Below, piece after piece: positions 1 through 6,498 of a DNA stretch of 9,078 nucleotides (position 1 is the first letter of the stretch; each line of letters starts with the position of its first letter). The stretch is from Gammaproteobacteria bacterium. GTDB taxonomy: Bacteria > Pseudomonadota > Gammaproteobacteria > Steroidobacterales > Steroidobacteraceae. Made by a program: the position numbers and the translations under genes. Location of the stretch: assembly GCA_003156695.1 (NCBI GenBank), contig PMHN01000060.1:6577-15654 (forward strand). The letters run 5' to 3'. A model generated the notes under the pieces. It searched no databases and had not been told where the DNA came from. It saw only the letters and a program-made list of their open reading frames with translations.

Positions 1-1024
1 TGACCAGCGACACCATGTCGTGATTCTTGTCTTTGAGCGCCTTATAAACAGCCGGCGCGCCGTAAGAGTCCTCCTGATCCCATTGCCCCACCACCAGCAT
101 TGTCGGCACGGTCAGCGGCCGTGCGCCCATCCATTTGTCGACCGCCTGCAGAGACCAGAAGGATGTGTAGGCCGGGTTCTGCATGAGCTTCTGCGCGAAC
201 GGGTAATCCTCGATGCCCCATTTGCGGACGTAGTCACCCGTCGATCCAGCCTCGAGATAGCGCGTGTAGTCGTCACCGACACCCACGGCTGGCCCGCCGC
301 CCTCTGCCTTGGCCGTACTCTGTTCAACGACATAGTCCATCGTCGGATTACGGAAGGCGCCGTTGTGAAACGAGTCGTCGCCGATCCAGGTGTCCACCAT
401 GGGGCTCTGCGGCACGGCGGCCTTCAGGGCCGGGTGAGGGTTGATCTCCGCCATCAGCGTGGTGAAGCCGAGATAGCTGCTGCCGATGACGCCGACTTTG
501 CCATTGCTTTCCGGCACGTTTTTCACCAGCCAGTCGATGGTGTCGTAGGCGTCGGTCGACTCGTCGATGCCCGTCGTATTCAGTGGTCCGACGATGGGCC
601 GGGTCATGATGAACTGACCCTCGGAATTGTGCAGTCCACGGATGTCCTGGTAGACGCGGATATAGTTGTCTTCAACAAACTCGGCATCCATGGCAGGCAG
701 GATTTCGGTGATCGACTGGCTCTTGGTGCGCGCCGCCGTGTCCTTGGCGTCGTAAGGGGTGCGCGAGAGCAAGATGGGCCCGTTGCTGGTGCCCTTTTTC
801 ATGACGATGACGGTGTATAGCTTCACGCCGTCCCGCATCGGAATCATCACCACGCGCTTGATGTAGTCGGCTTGCGGACGGACCTGGTCGTAGCTTGCGA
901 CTACATCCGGCGTCATGGGCGTCACTTGCGCGCTCGCGGGCGGCGCGGCGGCAAGAGTCACCGGTAGTGACACCAGCAGCGCCACCAGGGACGCCAAAGA
1001 AATTCGGACGAGTGAATCATGCAT
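1..1024 (-). CDS. CocE/NonD family serine hydrolase, probable alpha-amino acid ester hydrolase (partial, C-terminus off the left edge)
   Basis: The minus-strand frame is open from an ATG at 1024-1022 to the window edge, giving 341 residues; relatives have about 620-650. Residues 1-33 look like a signal peptide (basic start, hydrophobic core, Ala-rich end near ASA), so export is likely. The alpha/beta-hydrolase (PF02129) carries the landmarks of alpha-amino acid ester hydrolases: RTPY with Tyr91 (oxyanion), GSSYLG with nucleophile Ser183, GDD with Asp217, and WDQED with catalytic Asp316 plus Glu318 and Asp319. Spacings Tyr-Ser 92, Ser-Asp 34 and Ser-Asp 133 equal those I recall for the Xanthomonas citri enzyme (Tyr82, Ser174, Asp208, Asp307). 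The carboxylate cluster binds the substrate alpha-amino group. The expected catalytic His lies about 8 residues beyond the edge. The gene is divergent from the lipid cluster and is probably not part of it. A weak AGCAGG precedes the start. Class is confident; natural substrate is unknown. Confidence 0.9.
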   Translation of the reverse strand, partial: MHDSLVRISLASLVALLVSLPVTLAAAPPASAQVTPMTPDVVASYDQVRPQADYIKRVVMIPMRDGVKLYTVIVMKKGTSNGPILLSRTPYDAKDTAARTKSQSITEILPAMDAEFVEDNYIRVYQDIRGLHNSEGQFIMTRPIVGPLNTTGIDESTDAYDTIDWLVKNVPESNGKVGVIGSSYLGFTTLMAEINPHPALKAAVPQSPMVDTWIGDDSFHNGAFRNPTMDYVVEQSTAKAEGGGPAVGVGDDYTRYLEAGSTGDYVRKWGIEDYPFAQKLMQNPAYTSFWSLQAVDKWMGARPLTVPTMLVVGQWDQEDSYGAPAVYKALKDKNHDMVSLV

Positions 1025-1128
1025 GCTAGTACCTGCTGGCATCTGGGGGCTATCGCAAGCCGTGAGACTGCCAAGCGTACCATCCGGGTCCCTGCCTCGC
1101 CCCGGCGGCAGCATGCAAAGCGATGAAC

Positions 1129-1150
1129 GGCTCGGAACACGTGTTGAGCC
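1129..1150. repeat. Imperfect inverted repeat in the divergent intergenic region
   Basis: A perfect 10-bp palindrome AACACGTGTT (1136-1145) is flanked by GGCTC (1129-1133) and GAGCC (1146-1150), so the two arms pair over 10 bp with a two-base GG bulge on the left. It lies about 20 bp upstream of the candidate -35 element at 1170 and about 105 bp upstream of the divergent hydrolase start. There is no T-run, so it is not a typical intrinsic terminator. It could be an operator for either flanking gene; no regulator is identified. Confidence 0.4.
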
Positions 1151-1169
1151 GGCCCGCTCGCGCCAGGTG

Positions 1170-1199
1170 CTGCATCCAGGCAGCCCGTGCCTGCGTATA
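1170..1199 (+). promoter_or_regulatory. Candidate ECF-sigma promoter upstream of the DUF6134 gene
   Basis: CTGCATCC (1170-1177) is followed after 14 bases by TGCGTAT (1192-1198). Taking GCATCC as -35 and CGTATA (1194-1199) as -10, the spacer is 16 bp. The same two blocks with the same spacing occur upstream of the desaturase gene at 3333-3361, and I did not find the pair elsewhere by eye. The -35 resembles the CCATCC and the -10 resembles the CGAAT recalled for mycobacterial SigK. Transcription would start about 1205-1207, essentially at the GTG start codon. Confidence 0.6.
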
Positions 1200-1206
1200 G
1201 AGCCTA

Positions 1207-1899
1207 GTGATACTGGAAACCCTCCGACACTCGCGAGGCGCGAGCGTGGCGGCCTGCCTGCTGGGGCCGGCGGCCGTGCTCGTGTGCCTCCCCGCGATAT
1301 CTGCTCCGACGGCGGCAGGGTCCCCGGGCGATATCCGGCAATGGCACTTTCAGGTGCTGCTCGACGGCAAGCCGATCGGCGAACATGACTTCACCGTGAC
1401 CGGGCGTGCCGGGGAGGTGCAGGTCGAGAGCCGGGCGCACTTCAGGGTGAAGGCGCTGTTCATCCCGCTCTATGGATATGACCACCAGGATCATGAACTG
1501 TGGCGCGGCGGCTGCCTCGAGCAGATCGACGCGCACACCGATGACAACGGCAAGGAGCTTGCCGTTCATGGACACCTCGCTGGCAACGCCTTTGAGGTAC
1601 GCGGTCCTCAGGGCGAGGGGGTGTTGCCGGCCTGCGTGAAAAGCTTCGCGTACTGGGATGAAAGCTTCCTCGCAGCCCATCGGCTGCTGAACGCGCAGAC
1701 CGGGAAATATGAGGCTGTCACGGCCACCAGGCTCGGGAACGGGCGCATACGCGTCGACGGGCGCGATATCGAGGCCGAGCACTATTCACTGACGGGCGCG
1801 AAGATGAGCATCGACCTGTGGTACTCGCCGCGCGGCGAGTGGCTGGCACTCGAGACGCAAACCGAACAGGGACGCACCCTGCGCTATGAGATGCGCTAG
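1207..1899 (+). CDS. DUF6134-type secreted protein of unknown function
   Basis: This gene encodes 230 residues from GTG. An in-frame TAG at 1198-1200 rules out any start further upstream; GTG at 1246 (residue 14) is a possible later start. Residues 1-33 read as a signal peptide (Arg/His-containing start, hydrophobic core, ending AISA), so the mature protein is probably periplasmic and soluble. Family-like features are a WHFQVLLDGKPIGEHDF stretch near residues 45-61, a central KSFAYWDESFL segment followed by LLNAQTG, and a beta-rich C-terminus. No catalytic motif is recognised and the family function is unknown to me. It lies 106 bp upstream of the sigma factor gene and shares a promoter-like motif with the lipid operon, which suggests co-regulation with envelope-lipid modification. 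No clear Shine-Dalgarno sequence precedes the GTG. The DUF6134 assignment is from memory of the family pattern. Confidence 0.8.
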   Translation: MILETLRHSRGASVAACLLGPAAVLVCLPAISAPTAAGSPGDIRQWHFQVLLDGKPIGEHDFTVTGRAGEVQVESRAHFRVKALFIPLYGYDHQDHELWRGGCLEQIDAHTDDNGKELAVHGHLAGNAFEVRGPQGEGVLPACVKSFAYWDESFLAAHRLLNAQTGKYEAVTATRLGNGRIRVDGRDIEAEHYSLTGAKMSIDLWYSPRGEWLALETQTEQGRTLRYEMR

Positions 1900-2005
1900 C
1901 TTCATCGCGCTGCTGATGCGCGGCCGCCGCTTGCGCCGGCTGGCAACCACATGGCATATACGCACAGGCCGTCCCGTCAATGCAGCTGTTGCGATCGGTG
2001 TTTGA

Positions 2006-2572
2006 ATGCCTGACTCGAGCGCCACGCCTTCCTCCGCCGAGCCCGAAGCGCTGCTGGCGCAAGTCGCGCTCGGCAGTCGCGCGGCATTCGAGACACTCTA
2101 TCGGGACACTTCCAGCAGGTTGTTCGGCATCTGCCTGCGCGTACTCAGCGAGCGCTCCGAGGCGGAAGAAGTACTGCAGGAAGTTTTCACGAGTGTGTGG
2201 CGCAAGGCCGCGCAGTTCGATGCTGCACGGGCCAGCGCCATGACCTGGCTGGCCATGATGGCGCGCAACAAGGCTATCGATCGGCTGCGCGCGACGCCCG
2301 GTCGCGCGGCGCGCGCCAGTCTGGAAATGGCCGATGACGTGGCGGATCCGGGCGCCTCCCCGGCCGAGCAGGCCGAAGCGCTGACCGAGCGCGCCCGTCT
2401 CGAACGCTGCCTGCAGCAACTCGAGCCGCGGCGCCGCTCGCTGATCCGTGAGGCGTTCTTCGACGGCTCGACGTACGAGGAACTGGCGGCGCGCATCCAG
2501 GCGCCACTCGGCTCGATCAAAAGCTGGATCCGCCGGGGTCTGCTGCAGCTGCGCGCGTGTCTGGAAACATGA
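2006..2572 (+). CDS. ECF-type sigma-70 factor (SigK-like)
   Basis: This 188-residue RNA polymerase sigma factor has the ECF two-domain layout. Region 2 is about residues 26-98 (AFETLYRDTS, EAEEVLQEVF, MTWLAMMARNKAIDRLR). A linker rich in Ala and Asp follows, then region 4 is about 129-185 with the helix-turn-helix STYEELAARIQAPLGSIKSW. It directs RNA polymerase to a small regulon. TGA at 2003-2005 is in frame immediately before the ATG, so this start cannot move upstream; the Shine-Dalgarno sequence is poor, implying low translation. Its stop overlaps the anti-sigma start as ATGA, which couples the pair. Cys135 and Cys185 are 50 residues apart, the spacing recalled for the redox-sensitive Cys133-Cys183 pair of Mycobacterium tuberculosis SigK. 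Its likely targets are the promoters at 1170 and 3333. The sigma class is certain; the subgroup is inference. Confidence 0.95.
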   Translation: MPDSSATPSSAEPEALLAQVALGSRAAFETLYRDTSSRLFGICLRVLSERSEAEEVLQEVFTSVWRKAAQFDAARASAMTWLAMMARNKAIDRLRATPGRAARASLEMADDVADPGASPAEQAEALTERARLERCLQQLEPRRRSLIREAFFDGSTYEELAARIQAPLGSIKSWIRRGLLQLRACLET

Positions 2573-3315
2573 GCGACCAGGATCAGGACCTCGAACCGCC
2601 CGACGACGACCTCTTGGCCGCGGAGCTGGTGCTGGGCGTACTGAATGCTGCCGAGCGTCGCAGCGCGCAGGCGCGTGGCGAGTCCGACCCGGTATTTGCG
2701 CAGCGCATCGGCCGCTGGGAGCGGCGCCTGGAACCGTGGCTTGCCGACATTGAACCGGTCGCCGCCCCGGCACACCTGTGGACGCAGATCTGCCAGCGGC
2801 TTGGCTGGCAGGGGAACGACCCAGCCCGCGGCGGCCTGTGGCAGTCGCTGGCGTTCTGGCGTGCCGCCGCAGCGTTCGCCGGTATGGCCGCAATCGTTGC
2901 GATCTGGGTGGCGCGACTGCCGTCGCCCGCTCCACAACTCCCGGTGGCTGCAGTCCAGCCGGGCGCGGCTGAACCGGGCGCAAGGCCCGTTACAACCCTG
3001 GCGCATGACGACGGCAGTCCCGGATGGCTGGCCTCGGTGGATCGCATCCACGGCACCGTGCTGATGGTGCCGGTGCCGGGCCGCCCGGACGCCCAGGGGC
3101 GGGTGCCGGAACTGTGGCTGATCCCGCCCGGCAAGGCGCCGCGATCGCTGGGTCTGCTGCCCATCGACAAGACACGTACGGTCGCTGTGCCGGCGGACGT
3201 GCGCTCCGCGCTCGCTTCAGGTTCCCTGCTCGCCATTACGCTCGAGCCACCCGGCGGAGCTCCCCACGGGGCCCCTACCGGGCCCATCATCGCCAAAGGC
3301 GCGATCCAGATCTGA
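2569..3315 (+). CDS. RskA-type membrane anti-sigma factor
   Basis: This is the partner that should hold the preceding sigma factor at the membrane and release it on a signal. From ATG 2569 it has 248 residues; a GTG at 2557 would add four, but the ATGA overlap with the sigma stop favours 2569. Residues 13-80 form a helical cytoplasmic sigma-binding region (LLAAELVLGVL, ERRSAQ, RIGRWERRLEPW). One membrane segment spans about 97-117. A Pro/Ala-rich linker and an RskA C-terminal domain (PF10099) follow, with the signatures ELWLIPPG, PRSLGLL and ITLEPPGGAPHGAPTGPI. The topology puts the C-terminal domain in the periplasm. No HxxxCxxC zinc motif and no cupin domain are present, so it is not ChrR-like. 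Release in RskA proteins is by regulated proteolysis; whether that holds here is inference. Confidence 0.92.
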   Translation: MSDQDQDLEPPDDDLLAAELVLGVLNAAERRSAQARGESDPVFAQRIGRWERRLEPWLADIEPVAAPAHLWTQICQRLGWQGNDPARGGLWQSLAFWRAAAAFAGMAAIVAIWVARLPSPAPQLPVAAVQPGAAEPGARPVTTLAHDDGSPGWLASVDRIHGTVLMVPVPGRPDAQGRVPELWLIPPGKAPRSLGLLPIDKTRTVAVPADVRSALASGSLLAITLEPPGGAPHGAPTGPIIAKGAIQI

Positions 3316-3321
3316 GGAAAA

Positions 3322-3347
3322 CCTGATCGGGACTGCATCCTGATCGG
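3322..3347. repeat. 9-bp direct repeat CCTGATCGG overlapping the candidate promoter
   Basis: CCTGATCGG occurs at 3322-3330 and again at 3339-3347, 17 bp start to start. The second copy overlaps the last two bases of the candidate -35 element (GCATCC, 3335-3340) and the beginning of the spacer. Such a pair could be a binding site for an activator or repressor in addition to the ECF sigma factor, or a chance duplication. No regulator can be named. Confidence 0.4.
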
Positions 3348-3362
3348 TCGCCGCTGCGTATT
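3333..3362 (+). promoter_or_regulatory. Candidate ECF-sigma promoter of the lipid-modification operon
   Basis: CTGCATCC (3333-3340) is followed after 14 bases by TGCGTAT (3355-3361), identical in sequence and spacing to the blocks at 1170-1198. With GCATCC as -35 and CGTATT (3357-3362) as -10 the spacer is 16 bp, normal for ECF promoters. The predicted start is near 3368, giving a leader of about 27 nt that ends in a good ribosome binding site. It lies directly after the sigma/anti-sigma pair. No housekeeping promoter of better quality is visible in this gap. Confidence 0.65.
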
Positions 3363-3366
3363 TCCA

Positions 3367-3384
3367 TAAGCAGACCGCTGCTTA
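3367..3384 (+). repeat. Perfect inverted repeat (hairpin) at the predicted 5' end of the operon mRNA
   Basis: TAAGCAG (3367-3373) and CTGCTTA (3378-3384) are perfect complements separated by a 4-base loop, ACCG. The stem would start at or within a base or two of the predicted transcription start and its last base is the first base of the AGGAGA ribosome binding site. It may protect the mRNA 5' end or modulate ribosome access; as DNA it could be an operator. It has no T-run and is not a terminator. Confidence 0.5.
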
Positions 3385-3389
3385 GGAGA
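3384..3389 (+). promoter_or_regulatory. Strong Shine-Dalgarno AGGAGA for the desaturase gene
   Basis: AGGAGA lies five bases before the ATG at 3395, the clearest ribosome binding site in the window. It fixes the desaturase start and serves as the main ribosome entry for the coupled genes behind it. Its first A closes the hairpin stem at 3367-3384. Confidence 0.75.
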
Positions 3390-3394
3390 AACGC

Positions 3395-4384
3395 ATGTCG
3401 GAGCCGTCCCCGGCTGTGCTGATGGAGTCCGTCACCCCCTCCTTCTGGTCGGCGGTGAACGTTTCGTTGCGCCGCTGGTTTGACACGAGTGCCAGCACGG
3501 GGCTCGAGAGCGGGGCCGAGCGCATCGACTGGCTGCGCACCTCCCCTTTCGTGGCCATGCACCTTGCGTGCGTCGCGGTGTTCTGGGTCGGCGTATCACG
3601 CATCGCCATCGCCATCGCGGCGGCCCTGTACGTGGTGCGCATGTTTGCGCTCACCGGCTTCTACCACCGTTACTTCGCGCATCGCACCTTTCGCACCTCG
3701 CGCGCGCTGCAATTCGTATTCGCCTGCATCGGTGCTTCCTGCGTGCAGCGCGGGCCCCTGTGGTGGGCCGCCCATCACCGCAACCACCACCAGCATGCCG
3801 ACACCGAGCGCGATCCACATTCGCCGCGCGTGCACGGATTCCTGTGGAGTCACATGGGCTGGTTCCTGACGCCGGCAGGATTTCGCACCGATTGGAAGCG
3901 CATCCCGGATTTCGCCCGCTACCAGGAACTGCGCTGGCTTGATCGCTACGACATCCTGGTGCCGATCGCGCTCGCGAGCGCGCTTTACGGACTTGGGAGC
4001 CTGCTCGCGCACTATGCCCCCGGGCTTGGCACCAGCGGCGGGCAACTTCTGACCTGGGGCTTCTTTGTTTCTACGGTGGTGCTGTTTCACGCCACGGTGA
4101 CCATCAACTCTCTCGCGCATCGCTTCGGCACGCGTCGCTTCCCGACGCGCGATGACAGCCGCAACAACCCGTGGTTGGCGCTCCTGACCTTCGGCGAGGG
4201 CTGGCACAACAACCACCATTTCTTCCCGGGATCGGTGCGCCAGGGCTTCCGCTGGTGGGAAATTGACCTGACTTACTACGGACTGCGGCTGATGGCCGCC
4301 CTGCGTCTCGTCCACAACCTTAAACCGGTGCCCGCGCGCGTCATGCAACAGGCGGGCTTCATCATCCAGCGGACGCGCGGCTGA
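3395..4384 (+). CDS. Membrane fatty acid desaturase (acyl-CoA/acyl-lipid delta-9 type)
   Basis: This 329-residue integral-membrane di-iron desaturase would insert a double bond into a saturated acyl chain using O2 and an electron donor. All three histidine boxes are present: HRYFAH (91-96), HRNHH (128-132) and HNNHH (271-275), with the extra NSLAH element (238-242) seen in stearoyl-CoA-desaturase-like enzymes. Hydrophobic segments lie about 53-90, 104-120, 186-206 and 217-238. Size fits bacterial delta-9 desaturases. It is the first gene of the operon, with a good ribosome binding site; the next gene starts 3 bp after its stop. In context it would supply the unsaturated chain that the downstream methyltransferase and flavoprotein act on. 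Position specificity and carrier (CoA, ACP or phospholipid) cannot be read from the sequence. Confidence 0.93.
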   Translation: MSEPSPAVLMESVTPSFWSAVNVSLRRWFDTSASTGLESGAERIDWLRTSPFVAMHLACVAVFWVGVSRIAIAIAAALYVVRMFALTGFYHRYFAHRTFRTSRALQFVFACIGASCVQRGPLWWAAHHRNHHQHADTERDPHSPRVHGFLWSHMGWFLTPAGFRTDWKRIPDFARYQELRWLDRYDILVPIALASALYGLGSLLAHYAPGLGTSGGQLLTWGFFVSTVVLFHATVTINSLAHRFGTRRFPTRDDSRNNPWLALLTFGEGWHNNHHFFPGSVRQGFRWWEIDLTYYGLRLMAALRLVHNLKPVPARVMQQAGFIIQRTRG

Positions 4385-4387
4385 CGC

Positions 4388-5701
4388 ATGCGTATCGCGG
4401 TCGTCGGTGCGGGGATCTCAGGCCTTGCCAGCGCGTGGCTCCTGTCGCGCGAGCACGCCGTAACGCTGTTCGAAGCCAACGACTATCTCGGCGGCCACAC
4501 CCATACCCACGACATCGAGCTCAACGGCGAGCGCCATGCGATCGATACCGGGTTCATCGTCTACAACCAGAGCCACTACCCGCTGCTGACGCGGCTGCTT
4601 GCCGAGCTTGGCGTCGAGTCGCAGCTCACGAGCATGAGTTTCTCGGTGCACAACCAGGCGAGCGGCCTGGAGTACAACGCCGGCACGCTGGACGGTCTCT
4701 TCTGTCAGCGCCGCAATCTCGCCTCGCCGCGCTTCTGGGGAATGCTGCGCGACCTGTTGCGCTTCTACCGCGAAGCCCCCGCACTCCTCGAGGAGCCCGC
4801 GCCGGGACCGACGCTGGGCGAGTATCTGTCGGCTCACGCTTATGGCGCCGCGTTCCGCGATGATCATCTGGTGCCCATGGCGGCGGCGCTGTGGTCCGCG
4901 CCGCCTGCGGGGATTCTGGCGTTCCCGGCCCAGTACCTGGTGCGCTTCATGGCCAACCACCACATGCTGAACCTGCGCGGGCGGCCATCCTGGCGGGTGG
5001 TCCGCGGGGGTTCCGCGAGTTACATCCGGGCGCTGCGCGCGCGCTGGACGGTCACCGAACGCCTCTCCTGCCCGGTGCGGGCACTGCGCCGTGACACGCA
5101 TGGCGTTGAGATCCGCACCGCTGCGGGAACTGAGCGTTTCGACCAGGTCGTGCTCGCCTGCCACTCCGATCAGTCTCTGGGGATTCTCGCGGACGCAACG
5201 GATCGCGAGCGCGAGCTGCTCGGCGCAATCCCTTACCAGCCCAACGAAGCAGTTCTGCACACCGATGCCTCCATGCTGCCGAAAAACCGCAAGGCGTGGG
5301 CGGCGTGGAACGCTTTCGTTCCTGCAACAGCCGAAGATGACTGCACGGTCAGCTACTGCATGAACCTGCTGCAGGGCGTGCGCTCGGCTGAGCCGATCAT
5401 CGTCACCCTGAACCGTACACGGGACATCGCGCCCGACAAGATACTGCGCCGCCTGCGCTACCAGCATCCCGTGTACACGCACGACGCCGTGCTCGCACAG
5501 GCACGGCGCAATGAAATTCAGGGCCAGCGGCACACCTGGTTCGCCGGTGCCTACTGGGGATGGGGTTTCCATGAGGACGGGTTACGCAGCGCTGTCGAGG
5601 TATGCGGCGCGCTGGGCGTGAACTGGGTGCCCGCCGCGCAGTTGGCGGATCACGGCAACACGGTTGCGACTGCAGGCGCCGCCATCGGGTTCGCGACGTG
5701 A
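4388..5701 (+). CDS. FAD-dependent amine-oxidase-like oxidoreductase (fatty-acid-modification cluster type)
   Basis: This 437-residue flavoprotein begins with a Rossmann dinucleotide-binding motif, VGAGISG (residues 6-12), with the ribose-binding acidic residue Glu29 in LFEAN and [10 protein letters not shown] just after. The C-terminal FAD motif [15 protein letters not shown] is typical of the COG2907 amine-oxidase-like group that sits beside DUF1365 and Cfa genes. It is not expected to be a true amine oxidase; in context it probably oxidises or isomerises an acyl chain. I recall flavoproteins of this kind in Rhodobacter sphaeroides being needed to turn methylated unsaturated fatty acids into furan fatty acids. 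The start is 3 bp after the desaturase stop without its own good ribosome binding site, so coupling is likely. Its TGA overlaps the next start as GTGA. Exact reaction is inference. Confidence 0.9.
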   Translation: MRIAVVGAGISGLASAWLLSREHAVTLFEANDYLGGHTHTHDIELNGERHAIDTGFIVYNQSHYPLLTRLLAELGVESQLTSMSFSVHNQASGLEYNAGTLDGLFCQRRNLASPRFWGMLRDLLRFYREAPALLEEPAPGPTLGEYLSAHAYGAAFRDDHLVPMAAALWSAPPAGILAFPAQYLVRFMANHHMLNLRGRPSWRVVRGGSASYIRALRARWTVTERLSCPVRALRRDTHGVEIRTAAGTERFDQVVLACHSDQSLGILADATDRERELLGAIPYQPNEAVLHTDASMLPKNRKAWAAWNAFVPATAEDDCTVSYCMNLLQGVRSAEPIIVTLNRTRDIAPDKILRRLRYQHPVYTHDAVLAQARRNEIQGQRHTWFAGAYWGWGFHEDGLRSAVEVCGALGVNWVPAAQLADHGNTVATAGAAIGFAT

Positions 5702-6498
5702 GTCCCGCTCAGAACACACGGGGTGACGCGCCGTTAGCGAGCGCCGTGTATGAGGGCGTGATTCGCCATCGGCGGCACGCCCCCCACGCGCACGAGTTCC
5801 GCTACCGCATCGCGCAGCTGTATCTGGATCTGGATGAGCTCGAGCGGGTGTTTGCCGGGCGCTGGTTGTGGTCCGTCAATCGACGCAACCTCGCCGAGTT
5901 TCGCCGCAGCGATTTCCTCGGCCCGAGCCATGTTCCCTTAAGCGATGCGGTGCGCGATTGCGCGCAGCGCGCCACCGGACGGCGCCCCGCAGGCCCCGTG
6001 AGACTGCTGACGCACCTGCGCTACGGTGGCTACATCTTCAACCCGGTGACCTTTTACTACTGCTACACGGATGAGTCGTGCGCGCAACTCGACTGCATCA
6101 TTACCGAGATCACCAACACCCCCTGGCGCGAACGGCACGCGTATGTCCTCACCGCGGAGGCCGCCCAGGAACAGGGCCGGGCACTGCAGTGGTCATTTGC
6201 CAAACGCTTTCATGTTTCGCCGTTCATGCCCATGGAGCGCTCCTACGCCTGGGCGTTTACGCCACCGGGCGAGAATCTGCTGGTGCACATGGAGGTACTG
6301 CGTGCAGACAAGCCGGAACTCGATGCGACCCTCACCCTGCAGCGTCGGCCACTTGATGCCCGCTCACTGTGCCGCGTGCTCACGCGTTATCCGCTCATGA
6401 CGACCCAGGTCGTCGGGGCGATCTACTGGCAGGCGCTGCGGCTGTGGCTGAAGCGCAATCCCTTCTATCCCCATCCGAACACCCTGGCAGGATCCTGA
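5698..6498 (+). CDS. DUF1365 family protein
   Basis: This is 266 residues from GTG at 5698, which overlaps the preceding TGA as GTGA. The open frame extends 32 codons further upstream, but that extension lies wholly inside the flavoprotein gene and lacks family similarity. DUF1365 signatures are clear: [12 protein letters not shown] (15-26), a [15 protein letters not shown] block (109-123), [15 protein letters not shown] (137-151), [11 protein letters not shown] (169-179) and the C-terminal [19 protein letters not shown] (242-260). No cofactor motif is evident. It is found next to the flavoprotein and Cfa-like genes in many bacteria, and a member in Rhodobacter sphaeroides is, as I recall, in the operon required for furan fatty acid formation. 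The function is probably a late step or partner in that acyl modification; the mechanism is unknown. Confidence 0.9.
   Translation: MSPAQNTRGDAPLASAVYEGVIRHRRHAPHAHEFRYRIAQLYLDLDELERVFAGRWLWSVNRRNLAEFRRSDFLGPSHVPLSDAVRDCAQRATGRRPAGPVRLLTHLRYGGYIFNPVTFYYCYTDESCAQLDCIITEITNTPWRERHAYVLTAEAAQEQGRALQWSFAKRFHVSPFMPMERSYAWAFTPPGENLLVHMEVLRADKPELDATLTLQRRPLDARSLCRVLTRYPLMTTQVVGAIYWQALRLWLKRNPFYPHPNTLAGS

Noticed and set aside
20..820. Plus-strand open frame of 266 codons opposite the hydrolase
   Set aside because: It is antisense to a well-supported hydrolase with catalytic motifs; its Arg/His/Val-rich translation has no recognisable domain and reflects GC-rich third positions.
915..1388. Plus-strand open frame of 157 codons spanning the intergenic region
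   Set aside because: It overlaps both the hydrolase 5' end and the DUF6134 gene in other frames, and shows low-complexity composition with no domain or ribosome binding site.
1903..1943. GC-rich dyad-like stretch after the DUF6134 gene as a terminator
   Set aside because: Arms are short and imperfect and there is no T-run.
1942..1980. Possible autoregulatory ECF promoter before the sigma gene (GCATAT at 1954-1959, CGTCAA at 1975-1980)
   Set aside because: The -35 fits only in part and the spacer is 15 bp, not the 16 of the two good copies. The 106-bp gap otherwise shows no convincing promoter, terminator or RNA.
1718..2983. Minus-strand open frame of 421 codons opposite the sigma/anti-sigma pair
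   Set aside because: The translation is Arg/Ala/Pro-rich antisense of three real genes; nothing recognisable in it.
4418..5572. Minus-strand open frame of 384 codons opposite the flavoprotein
   Set aside because: The plus frame has clear FAD motifs at both ends; the antisense frame has no domain.
5602..5697. Upstream extension of the DUF1365 reading frame
   Set aside because: It lies wholly within the flavoprotein gene, is Arg-rich and unlike the family; the GTGA overlap start at 5698 is better.
6369..6497. Upstream extension of the methyltransferase reading frame
   Set aside because: It is contained in the DUF1365 gene and has no family similarity; ATG 6498 at the TGATG junction is the better start.
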